Shown here: positions 15,451-24,700 of the stretch, one piece after another
Layout of the letters: the number at the start of each line of letters is the position of its first letter
Numbering within the stretch: position 1 is the first letter of the stretch
From: DAIDJD01 sp035485275
Lineage (GTDB): Bacteria > Oederibacteriota > JAJYGY01 > DAIDJD01
Assembly: GCA_035485275.1 (NCBI GenBank)
Contig: DATHOE010000014.1
Location: 4,306-68,305 of the forward strand
Length of the DNA stretch: 64,000 nucleotides
Direction of reading: 5' to 3'
Made by a program: the position numbers and the translations under genes
Notes under the pieces: model-generated
The model's database searches: none
The model's input: the letters and a program-made list of their open reading frames with translations, nothing else
Told to the model about the DNA's origin: nothing

Positions 15451-15996
15451 ATGAAGTTCTCCAAAAAATCCCTGGTGTGCCTGTTTCCTATGGCCGGTCT
15501 GGTGGCGGGATGCAGCGGCATCGGCACCTCCATGACAAGGATGGACCGCATGGGCAAGAACCGCGGCTACGAGATGGCGGCCGGGGAGCGTACCGTCCAG
15601 CAGGCCGCGGTCGCGGTTTTGACGGCCCGCGGATACGACGTGAGCATCAAGCCCGATCCCGAGAGCGGCGCCGAGGGCGCCGGATTGATCGTCATCGGGG
15701 AGCGCAAAACCCAGTACAGCGGCGCCGCCCTGCAGGGCTCGATGGCGGACGTGCCCACCCAGATGACCACCCGGGACCTGGTGGACGTATACCTTTCTAA
15801 AAAATGGCAGATGGACAACGACCTCGCGGCCCCGAACACGACCCTGGTTGACATCGTGGGCGGCAGCTACCTGAGCAAGGCGCCCAGCGTGGACGAGAAC
15901 GAGACGCCTTTGACCGACGCCCAGATCTCGCTGCTGCGCGACGACATCGAGCGCCACGCAGTGGCCATCCAGGCCGACAAGGCCGCGGCCGAATAA
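15451..15996 (+). CDS. lipoprotein of unknown function
   Basis: 181 residues; signal peptide with lipobox LVAGC and Ser next, so probably sorted to the outer membrane. The body has GERTVQQAAVAVLTARGYDV, GLIVIGERKTQYSG and VDVYLSKKWQMDNDLAAPN, consistent with an alpha/beta envelope domain; no family is recognised. It is first in a run of small genes (DUF948-like, degenerate receiver, acidic protein) under the ECF promoter at 15349. Confidence 0.6.
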   Translation: MKFSKKSLVCLFPMAGLVAGCSGIGTSMTRMDRMGKNRGYEMAAGERTVQQAAVAVLTARGYDVSIKPDPESGAEGAGLIVIGERKTQYSGAALQGSMADVPTQMTTRDLVDVYLSKKWQMDNDLAAPNTTLVDIVGGSYLSKAPSVDENETPLTDAQISLLRDDIERHAVAIQADKAAAE

Positions 15997-16032
15997 GGGT
16001 CGGGCGCCGGGCATCCCCTGCAAGGAGTAAAC

Positions 16033-16380
16033 GTGGCATCGGAACTGTTCATGATCTCCATCTCGGTCACGCTCCTGGTGCTGTGCGCCATCCTGGTCGC
16101 GCAACTTGCCGCCATCGGCAGGAGCCTGGCGGCGCTGGCGGAACTTCTGCGGGATCTCCGCAGGGAAACCGCGCCGATGATCGGCGACCTGCGCACCATC
16201 AGCCGGCACGCGGTGTACCTGTCCGAGAGCCTGCGAACGGGGCTGGACGGCGTGGGCCGCATGGGCAAGGCCGTCGGCAACATCGGCGACGACCTCGAAG
16301 AAGGGCGCAAGTCCTTCCAGGGCGGGCTGAAGCTTTTGGGGACGCTGTTCGGACCCTGGCTGGCTAAATTAAAAAGCTGA
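16033..16380 (+). CDS. DUF948-like membrane-anchored helical protein
   Basis: 115 residues from GTG 16033 (AGGAG six bases upstream). One N-terminal transmembrane helix (MISISVTLLVLCAILVAQL) is followed by a long helix (GRSLAALAELLRDLRRE, APMIGDLRTISRHAV) and a Gly-rich amphipathic end. This is the pattern of DUF948, common in envelope-stress operons with YtxH proteins, one of which is at 18374. A weak ECF-like match overlaps the upstream stop (15990-16017). Confidence 0.65.
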   Translation: MASELFMISISVTLLVLCAILVAQLAAIGRSLAALAELLRDLRRETAPMIGDLRTISRHAVYLSESLRTGLDGVGRMGKAVGNIGDDLEEGRKSFQGGLKLLGTLFGPWLAKLKS

Positions 16381-16439
16381 GGTCCTTTATCCCCGGCGCC
16401 GCGACGGGATCCGAAATCGCGCCGGAGGGAAGAGTTTTG

Positions 16440-16859
16440 ATGACGAGCAGATACGCATGGAGCCCCTCCCCGGCTTCCAAAAACCCCCTGTTCACGATCC
16501 TGGTCGCCGACGGCGACCTCGCTTTCGACGGCGTCCTCGACGCTTTCATCCGCAACAAGGGGCATTTCGTCCTCAGGGCGAGGTCCGCGGCTGAAGCCGT
16601 CGCCAAGACGCGCGAGTTCCAGCCCCACGTGATCCTGCTGAACTGCGAACTGGAAGGCGCCACCTGCCTGGAACTGCTGCCGGAACTCATGCGCGCGGAC
16701 GTCGGCGCGGCCCTGGTCTTGATGGCCCGCCGGCCTAGGATCTCCGAGGCGGTGGAGGCCATGCGGCTCGGAGCGGCGGATTATCTGGAGATGCCCCTGG
16801 ATCCGGAAAAGCTCAGGCGCGCTATCGCCCACCAAATGACGGTGGTCAGTCTCGGCTGA
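16440..16859 (+). CDS. degenerate receiver-domain protein
   Basis: 139 residues. The CheY-like fold is intact in shape, but the phosphoacceptor position is Asn (VILLNCEL), the switch residue is Ala (LVLMARRP) and the Lys is Met (YLEMPLDPEKL). One acidic-pocket Asp remains (LVADGDL). It cannot be phosphorylated in the usual way and probably acts by protein-protein contact. It shares the PLDPEKLRRAI tail with the protein at 14851. Confidence 0.75.
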   Translation: MTSRYAWSPSPASKNPLFTILVADGDLAFDGVLDAFIRNKGHFVLRARSAAEAVAKTREFQPHVILLNCELEGATCLELLPELMRADVGAALVLMARRPRISEAVEAMRLGAADYLEMPLDPEKLRRAIAHQMTVVSLG

Positions 16860-16899
16860 GGGATCCGCGCAGCCTTTGAACACAGGGCGGGAGGACGGC

Positions 16900-17181
16900 A
16901 TGGCGGGAAGGAACGCAAGGGGGCGCCCGGATCCGGACGCCGAGGAGCCCTCCGAGGCTCCGCAAGGCGTCGAGTTCGTGGACCTGGAGAAGCTGGAGCC
17001 CGACGACGACGCCTCGGAGCTGTCCGGCCGTGAGAGCGAGGAGCCCGGGCGGGATTCCCCGGGGGACGACGCCGTGCTGGACCAGGAGGAACTGTATCTG
17101 GGTATCTCCAGCGAAAGCATGCCCAGCAGCAGGATCAAAGGTCCCCTTGGGACCGAAAAAGAAAGTTCCGCGCGCGATTGA
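16900..17181 (+). CDS. small acidic disordered protein
   Basis: 93 residues from ATG 16900 (GGGAGG five bases upstream). Highly acidic and Gly/Ser/Pro-rich (DPDAEEPSEAPQ, EKLEPDDDASELS, DDAVLDQEELYLGI), no hydrophobic segment. It is in the same run as the degenerate receiver 40 bp upstream. Acidic disordered proteins next to regulators can bind basic partners; the role is not known. Confidence 0.5.
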   Translation: MAGRNARGRPDPDAEEPSEAPQGVEFVDLEKLEPDDDASELSGRESEEPGRDSPGDDAVLDQEELYLGISSESMPSSRIKGPLGTEKESSARD

Positions 17182-17251
17182 ACACCGCCAGGTCAGTCCC
17201 CCCTGGACGTCCGGGAGGGGACCGTGGCGCTACCCAAGCATGGAGTGCACC

Positions 17252-17593
17252 GTGAAATCAAAGCTGAAGAAGTTCTTGCTCGTCGCCTGCGTCGTGGGAA
17301 CTCCCGGACTGTGTTTCGCCGGCTTCGGCGGCAACGCCTGGGATGGCCTGCGTTCGGCGTTTTCCAGTCTGGCCTCGGAGGCCTCCTGCGGGACGGCAGG
17401 CGCGGCCACGCTGGCCCAGATGGATAGCCCGGTTTCCGCCCTGCGGGCCGACGGGCCCGGCGGTGAGATCGTGCTCGAAGACCGCGGGCCCCGCCACTGG
17501 CACCGCCATGACGGCTACGGCTACGGATACGGCATCGGAGCGGTGGTCCTGGTGGCGGTCCTCGTGACCGTGCTGGTTCTCGTGCTGCTTTAA
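17252..17593 (+). CDS. exported protein with Gly/Tyr/His segment and C-terminal membrane helix
   Basis: 113 residues from GTG 17252 (GGAG six bases upstream). Signal peptide KKFLLVACVVGTPGLCFA; middle with two Cys; then RHWHRHDGYGYGYG followed by a Val-rich helix at the C-terminus (VVLVAVLVTVLVLVLL). A Val/Leu-only tail helix recalls the 19-residue peptide at 7537. No family recognised. Confidence 0.55.
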   Translation: MKSKLKKFLLVACVVGTPGLCFAGFGGNAWDGLRSAFSSLASEASCGTAGAATLAQMDSPVSALRADGPGGEIVLEDRGPRHWHRHDGYGYGYGIGAVVLVAVLVTVLVLVLL

Positions 17594-17622
17594 GGCCCTG
17601 GGCCCCCGATTCCCGGGGCCTG

Positions 17623-17650
17623 GGAATAAAGCCCCCGGCCCCGGCATTTA
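17623..17650 (+). promoter_or_regulatory. ECF-type promoter (GGAATAAA-N12-GGCATTTA)
   Basis: The best consensus match in the window. It lies 50 bp before the ATG at 17701. A GC-rich hairpin (17594-17622) ends directly at its -35 and may separate it from the upstream gene. Confidence 0.75.
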
Positions 17651-17700
17651 GGGCAGCCCGCAAATCGCAGTGGTCGGGTACTTTCTTCGATGGAGGATTC

Positions 17701-18345
17701 ATGCAGAACGGACGTGTGAGAACGGCGGCCTTCGCGGCCTTAGGCGTGCTCTGCCTGGGCGCGGGTACGGCCCGCGCCGGGGTGCGGCGGGACGTGGACG
17801 AGATCAAGCATGCCCTGGGCTGGGACACCTTGACCATGACCACCATCAACGAGGACAAGGCGGGACGCCCGACGCTGGAGCGTGACGGAAATCTCGTCAA
17901 CCGTGTCGAACGCAGGACCGACTATTTTGCCAACGGCAAGAAGTCCGAGCAGACCGTCGAAGTGACCAGCAAGCACTCGAAGAAGACCCTGTTCACGGAA
18001 AAGAGCGTCTGGAGCGAGGACGGCGCCCCGGTCGGCGTCACGATCGAGGACGACGCGTTCAACGGCGACGGAAGGCAGATGGCCGGCAGGATCGACGACC
18101 AGCAATACTCGGTCGGGCGCCTGACCCACGAGGTCACCAAGGAATATTCGGCGGGAACGGGACAATGGGGGGACACTTCGCGGCGGACCGTCAGCTACTT
18201 CGACGACGGCGACATGAAGGTGCGCCTGACGGAATTCCCCGCGTCCGACGAAAAGACCCGGGAGACCTGGGGCGCCAAGGACGGTGTCCTGGGACGCGAC
18301 AAATCCACGGAGACCTGGAACTCATCCCGGGGCGCCTGGAACTAG
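17701..18345 (+). CDS. exported repeat-strand protein of unknown function
   Basis: 214 residues; signal peptide AALGVLCLGAGTARA. The mature part is hydrophilic with repeated short strands and Tyr/Phe (RTDYFANGKKSEQTVEV, KSVWSEDGAPVGV, TVSYFDDGDMKVRLTEF, TRETWGAKDG), a pattern resembling MORN-like or YwqK-type repeats. First gene after the promoter at 17623, followed by the YtxH gene. Confidence 0.5.
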   Translation: MQNGRVRTAAFAALGVLCLGAGTARAGVRRDVDEIKHALGWDTLTMTTINEDKAGRPTLERDGNLVNRVERRTDYFANGKKSEQTVEVTSKHSKKTLFTEKSVWSEDGAPVGVTIEDDAFNGDGRQMAGRIDDQQYSVGRLTHEVTKEYSAGTGQWGDTSRRTVSYFDDGDMKVRLTEFPASDEKTRETWGAKDGVLGRDKSTETWNSSRGAWN

Positions 18346-18373
18346 CACCCATACGCAAGAAGGAGCGCACACC

Positions 18374-18730
18374 ATGGAATCAGGCAAGGTGTCGGTAGGA
18401 ACGGTTCTTTTGGCCCTGCTGGGAGGGGCCGTGGTTGGGGCCGCGGCGGCCCTCTTGTACGCCCCCCAATCGGGGCGCCGCACCCGGCAGCGGCTGCGGG
18501 AATTCGGCGGGGACGCCGGGGATTGCGCCCGGGATCTCCTGAGCAAGACCGAAGAGTACCTCGAAGAGGCCAGGCAGAAGACCGAGCGCTGCCTGGAGGA
18601 CGCCATGAACAAGACCGAGCAGTGCCTGGAGGACGCTAGGTCGAAGGGCGAGGAATGGCTGCACAAGGGCCATGGATGCGCCGTGGAGAAGCGGCAGCAG
18701 GCCGCGGAAGCGGCGCAAGCTTCGCGCTAA
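18374..18730 (+). CDS. YtxH-like protein
   Basis: 118 residues from ATG 18374 (AAGGAG upstream). One N-terminal glycine-rich transmembrane helix (VLLALLGGAVVGAAAALLYAP) with the YtxH signature APQSGRRTRQRL, then a long charged helix with three imperfect repeats of the form KTExxLEDAx. YtxH proteins are general-stress proteins in many bacteria. It follows the exported protein by 28 bp and is under the ECF promoter at 17623. Confidence 0.8.
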   Translation: MESGKVSVGTVLLALLGGAVVGAAAALLYAPQSGRRTRQRLREFGGDAGDCARDLLSKTEEYLEEARQKTERCLEDAMNKTEQCLEDARSKGEEWLHKGHGCAVEKRQQAAEAAQASR

Positions 18731-18741
18731 AAGAAGTCCCT

Positions 18742-18780
18742 AAGCCTAAGCCCGGGGGGAAGCCCTCCGGGCTTAGGCCT
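18742..18780. terminator. hairpin between ytxH-like gene and glucan synthase
   Basis: A near-perfect inverted repeat (CCTAAGCCCGG ... CCGGGCTTAGG) with a ~10-base loop and no T tract. It may attenuate or process transcript entering the 8.7-kb gene just downstream, or stabilise the upstream 3' end. Confidence 0.45.
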
Positions 18781-21700
18781 ATGTATGGAAGCCTTCACCG
18801 CAAGCCACCCAAGGGAGGCGCCAAGACGAAGACGATGAGCGAGACCGGCCGCTGGGACGCCCCCTTTGAGGAGCCCCCCGAGGAGGCGATTCGCGAGGAG
18901 ATCTTTTCCGTGGAGCGCCTGGAAAGCCACGCCCAGGCGCTGGCCCTGGAGCACCTCCACGGCGCCTCCATCCGGCGAGGCCGCCTGTTGGCCCCCCGCG
19001 TCCGGGAAAACGTGCGGGAACTGGCGCGTTGCCACCGCAAGCTGGATCTGGCCGTCGCCCTGGGCAGGCCGGTGCCGCCCGCAGCCAAGTGGCTCCTTGA
19101 AAATTTCCATCTGGTCTCCGGGCTGGGCAAGGCGATCGACGAGGAGCTGCCGGCGGGCTACTACCGCGAGCTGCCCAAGCTGGGACGGGACGAAATGAAG
19201 GGCTACCCCAGGATTTATGGGCTGGCCTGGAGCTGGGTGGCCCATTGCGACAGCCATTTCGATTCCGAAACCCTTTGCCGTTTCGTGGCCGCGTATCAGC
19301 GCATCCAGCCGCTGACCATCGGCGAGCTCTGGGCTTTGTCCATAACCCTGCGCATCGTGCTGCACGAAAACCTTAAACGCCAGGCCCAGAACGTGGTGGT
19401 GAACCTCAGGGAAACCGGAAGGGCGGACCGCCTCGCGGACCTGCTGCTGGGCCTCGGTTCGGGCCAGACCCTGGATCCGGCCCGAGTGCCGGGGCGCTTC
19501 AGGGGCCGGACCCTGCCGCCGGCTTTCAGCGTCCGGCTTTTTCAGCGCCTGGGTGAACAGGTAGGCAGCGTCGGGACGGTGCTGGCATGGCTTTCCGAGG
19601 CTTTGTCGCTGCAGGGAACGAGCTTCGAGGCCCTGGCGAGGAAGGAACACCAGGAACAGCTGGCGCGGAACGCATCCTGCAGGAACGGCATCACCAGCCT
19701 GCGCGACATCGCCCAGTTCGACTGGCCGACCCTGGTCGAAAGGCTCAGCCTGGTCGACGAGGTCTTCCGCGGGGCTTTCGATTTCCAAGGCCTGAATTTC
19801 GCGACCCGCGACAGCTATAGGCACGCGGTCGAGAACCTCGCCCGGGGCTGCCGCTACAGCCAGGTCGAGATCGCGCGCTTCGCCTGCCAGGACCTGAAAG
19901 CGGCGGCGTTGTCGGGCCGGCCCGAGGACGGTGTGCGCGCCGACGCCGGCTACTGCCTCATCGGCCCGGGCAGCCGCGCCTTCGAACGCCAGGTCAAGTA
20001 TGCGCCGCCCCTGGGCCTGCTGGTGCGCCGCGCGGCCACGGCCCTCGCCAGCCCCCTGTACCTGGGCGCGCTCGCTGTGCTGACCCTGTGGAGCCTGTCC
20101 CTGCCCCTGGGACGCTCCCTGTTCACTGGCTTGCCCGGCCCGATCGCCCTGTGCATGGCCTGCCTGGCCCTGCTCCCGGCCTCGGAAATCGCGGTCGCCC
20201 TGGTAAACCACGCGGTGATGCAGTTATGGCCGCCGCGCAGCCTCCCCGCCCTGGGTCTGAAAGGGGGCGTGCCGGAGTCGCTCCGTACCATGGTGGTCAT
20301 GCCCGTGATCCTCCAGGACGAGGGCGGCTTCAGGGACCTTGTGGAGACCTTGGAGGTCCACTATTTGGCGAACCCGGAACGCGAAATTTTCTTCGGCCTG
20401 CTCACCGACTGGCCCGACGCCCCGACGGCCGAGAAGGACGGCGAGGCGCCCCTGCTCCAGGCGGCCCTGGCCGCTGTCCGTGAACTCAACCTGCGCCACG
20501 GGCCCGGCCCTTCCGGCCTGGCGCGTTTCGGCCTTTACCACCGCGCCAGGCGCTACAACGCCTCCGCGGACCTATGGATGGGCTGGGAGCGCAAACGCGG
20601 CAAGCTCCTGGAATTCAACCAGCTGCTCAGGGGCCGGCCCGGCACAAGCTATATCTGCCAAAGGACGGACGCGGCGGGGCCCCTGCCGCCTCCGGGCGTC
20701 CGCTTCGTCATCACCCTGGACCAGGACACCCGCCTGCCTAGGGGTTCGGCCCTGCGGCTGGTCGGGACCCTCGCCCACCCCCTGAATCTGCCGCGGCTCA
20801 ACGCCGCCGGCGACCGCGTGGTGCGGGGCTACGGCATTTTGCAGCCCCGCATCAGCCCAACCCTTCCTTCCAAGGAGGAGGCGACGCTCTTCAACCGGCT
20901 TTCCTCGGGACGCGCCGGGGCGGATCCCTACGCCTTCGCGGTGTCGGAGGTCTACCAGGACCTCTTCGAGGAGGGAAGCTACACGGGCAAGGGCATCTAT
21001 GACGTCGACGCCTTCGACGCCTGTTTGGCCGGACGGATCCCGGAGAACAGCCTGCTCAGCCACGATCTCCTCGAAGGTAGCCTGGCGCGGGCCGGTCTGG
21101 TCAGCGACATCGAGGTCTACGAGGAGTTTTCGGGCCATTACCAGGCCGCGGCGGGATGCCGCCACCGTTGGGCCCGGGGGGACTGGCAGCTGCTGCCCTG
21201 GATCTTCGGATTCGCCCAGGGCGCCGGCGTCCGGCTCGGCGTCGTGGCGCGCTGGAAGATGTGCGACAACCTCAGGCGCAGCCTGGTCGCGCCGGCTACC
21301 TTCCTGGCCCTGGTCGCCTCCTTGTTCCTGCCCTTGCGCCACGCGCTGGCCTGGTCGTCCTTCGTGCTCGCGTCCATGGCCCTGCCGCCCTTGTTGAGCG
21401 TGTTGGTCACGGAGATGTTCCCGCAGCGCAGGAATTTTTCCGTGCTGCGGCACTGGCGTTTTTTGGCCCAGGAATTGGGCACCGGCCTCCTCAAACTGTT
21501 TTTTTCGGCGGCGCTGCTGCCGGCCGACGCCTGGCTGATGGTCGACGCGGTCGCCAGGACCCTGTTCCGCCTCTTCATCAGCCGGCGCAGGCTTTTGGAA
21601 TGGACCAGTTCCGCGAAGCTGCGCAAAGGCATGGCCGAAACCTGGCCTGAGTTTTTCGCGCTGCTCAGCGCGGGTCCGGCGGCCGGAGCGGCCCTGCTCA

Positions 21701-24700
21701 TGGCGGCCTGCCTCATCCGGCCGCCGGCTTGGCCCCTGGCCGGAGCCTTTTCCATGCTGTGGCTGGCCTCGCCGGCGCTGGGCCGCTTTTTCAGCCTCCG
21801 CCGGCCCCCCCGGGACCTGGCCCGCCTGGGCGAGGACGCCTCCGACACCCTCCACCGGGTCGCGCGCCGCACCTGGCATTATTTCGAAACCCTGGTCGAC
21901 GCATCGGTGCACCACCTTCCGCCGGACAATTTCCAGGAAAGCCCGAGCCCCGTGCTGGCCGACCGGAGCTCCCCCACCAACCTGGGGCTCTATCTGCTGT
22001 CCTGCGCCGCGGCCAGGGATTTCGGCTGGCTCGGTACCCCCGGGATGCTCGACCGCTTCGAGGCGGCCCTCGACAGCATGGAATCCATGGAGAAGCACCA
22101 GGGCCATTTTTTCAACTGGTACGACCTCAGGACCCTCAAACCCCTCGAACCCCGATTCGTGTCCACGGTCGACAGCGGCAACTTGGCGGGACATCTGCTG
22201 GTGGCCCGCCAGGCCCTCCTTGAGACGCTTGGCCTGCCCCTGCTGGCCCCCAGCCCCTTCGAAGGCATGAGGGAAAGTCTGGCCCTGGCCACCGCCGCGG
22301 CCGATTCCGCGGAATTCATCCGCCTGAACACCCTGCATGACCATGACCTGCGGTCGGCGCTGGCCGCGCTTTGCGAGGGAATTTCCGGGAGCTTTGAGGA
22401 CGCCCCCGCCTTCAGGGACGGGTTGGCGCGCCTGGCGGGCCCGGTCGAGACCCTGGCGGACATCGCCAAGAGCCTCAGCCAGGAGCATAGCCACGCGGAC
22501 GTGGCCGAGTTCCAGCGCTGGACCGGGGCCCTGCGCGCTGAACTGGAGGGCCGCGCGGACTACGCGCGGAAGCTCCTCGTCGCAGCCCCGGGAGGCTTCA
22601 ATCCGGGGCTGGCGGACGCCGCCGCCGCGTACCGCGGCCTGGGTCTGGAGGGGCCGGCCCGCGCCTGCGACGCGCTGGTGGGAAGGCTGAAGCGCGCCGC
22701 GGAACGCCTGCAGGGCCTCTTCGACGGCATGCGTTTTGGCTTTCTCTATGACCCATCCAAAAAACTCTTTTCCATAGGGTTCCGGCCCTCGGACGGGATG
22801 CTGGACAGCGGCTACTACGACCTGCTCGCCTCCGAGGCCAGGCTGGCCAGTTATGTGGCCGTGGCGCGGGGCGAGGTGGACACCGAGCATTGGTTCAAGC
22901 TGGGGCGGCCCCTCACGCCCGTCAGCGGGGACCTGGCGCTGCTGTCCTGGTCGGGTTCGATGTTCGAATACCTGATGCCCCTGCTGGTGATGCAGTCCCC
23001 TCCGGAAAGCCTTTTGTTCGAGACCTACCGGGCCGTGGTGAAGCGTCAGATCCGTTTCGGCCTCCGTCGGGGCCTGCCCTGGGGGGTCTCGGAATCGGCC
23101 TGCAACATCCGCGACAAGGACATGACCTACCAATACTCGGATTTCGGGGTGGAGGGCCTGGGCCTGAAGGGCGGGCTGGCCCGCCACAAAGTGGTGGCAC
23201 CCTACGCCACGGCCTTGGCGCTGATGGTGGATCCCCTCCCCGCGGCGGCGAACCTGGAACGCCTGGCCGCCCTGGGAGCCATGGGGGTCTTCGGCTATTA
23301 CGACGCCGTGGATTTCGGGGATGAGCGCCTGCCCGAAGGCGAGGACTGGGCCGTGGTCAAGACCTACATGGCCCACCACCAGGGCATGACCCTGGTTTCC
23401 CTGGTCAACGCGCTCAAGGGCGGCTTGATGCAGTCCCGTTTCCAGGCGGTGCCCATGCTCAAGTCGGCCGCGCTCCTTTTGCAGGAGCGCACGCCCAGGG
23501 ACGTGGCATTGATCGTCCCGGGCCTGGGGGCGGAGCGCCTGGGGCCCGCGCCGGAGACGGAGGCCCCCGCCCTTCAGCGGGTTTTTGACAGCCCCCACAT
23601 GAACCTGCCGCGCGCCCATCTGCTCGGGAACGGGTCCTATTCGGTCCTGCTGACGGCCTCGGGCGGGGGCTACAGCCGCTGGAACAAGGCTTGTGTCACC
23701 CGCTTCAGGGACGACGCCTCCCGCGACAGCTGGGGCGGATTCATCTTCATCCGCGACATGAAGCACGAGGAGACCTGGAGCGCGGCCTATCTCCCCAGCC
23801 GCAAGGAGCCCGACAGCTACCGGGTCCTGTTCAAGGAGGACAAGGCGGAATTCATCCGCAGGGACGGCGCCCTGGAAAGCCGCCTTGAAGTCGCGGTGAG
23901 CCCCGAGGACGACGTGGAGGTGCGCAGGCTCACCCTCAAGAACTTCGGGTTCAGGAGTCTGGACCTGGAGCTGACCTCCTACGCTGAACTCTCCTTGTCC
24001 GACGATGGCTCGGACCTGGCGCATCCGGCCTTCGCCAAGCTTTTCGTGCAGACCGAGTACGTGGCCGGCTTGGGGGCTTTGCTGGCGCACCGTCGGCCGA
24101 GGGGCTCCAAGGCCGAGGAGGTCTGGGCGGCGCACCTGAGTTTTTCGGAGGAGGGCGACCAGGGCGGCGTGCATTTCGAGACCGATAGGGCGCGCTTCCT
24201 GGGTCGGGGCCGGGACATCTTCAACCCGGCCATGGGTCTGCCGGGCAGGCTCTTCTCCAACAGCGCGGGCGCGGTGCTGGATCCGGTTTTCAGCCTGCGC
24301 AGGCGCGTGCTGATCGAACCCGGAGGCGTGGCCCACCTCAGCTTCGCCACCATGGCGGCCCCCAGCCGGGAAAAGGTGTTGGAGCTGGCGACGAAAATAA
24401 AGGACGGGGCCAACGTGGAGCGCCTTTTCGGGCAGGCCTGGATCCACGCCCAGGTGCAGTTGCGCCATCGCGGCATACAGCCCGAGGAGGCGCGGCTCTT
24501 CCAGATTTTGGCGGGCCACCTGCGTTACCCGGATCCCCGCCTGCGCTCCGCCCCTGATCTGCCGGTCAAAAACCGTCTGGGTAGCGCCGTGCTGTGGAGC
24601 CACGGGATCTCAGGGGATCTCCCTCTGCTCCTTCTGCGCATGGACGGCTCCTCGGACCGCGAAATCCTAAGGCAGCTCGTCCTGGCCTGGGAGTATTGGC

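Noticed and set aside
15990..16017. CGAATAAG-N12-GGCATCCC before the DUF948 gene
   Set aside because: Spacing fits, but both boxes are poor and the -35 overlaps a stop codon; kept only as a weak possibility.
20572..24603. 1343-codon open frame on the reverse strand
   Set aside because: It is antisense to the glucan synthase, whose motifs are clear on the forward strand. Long antisense frames are expected in DNA this GC-rich; no start signal or domain was seen.
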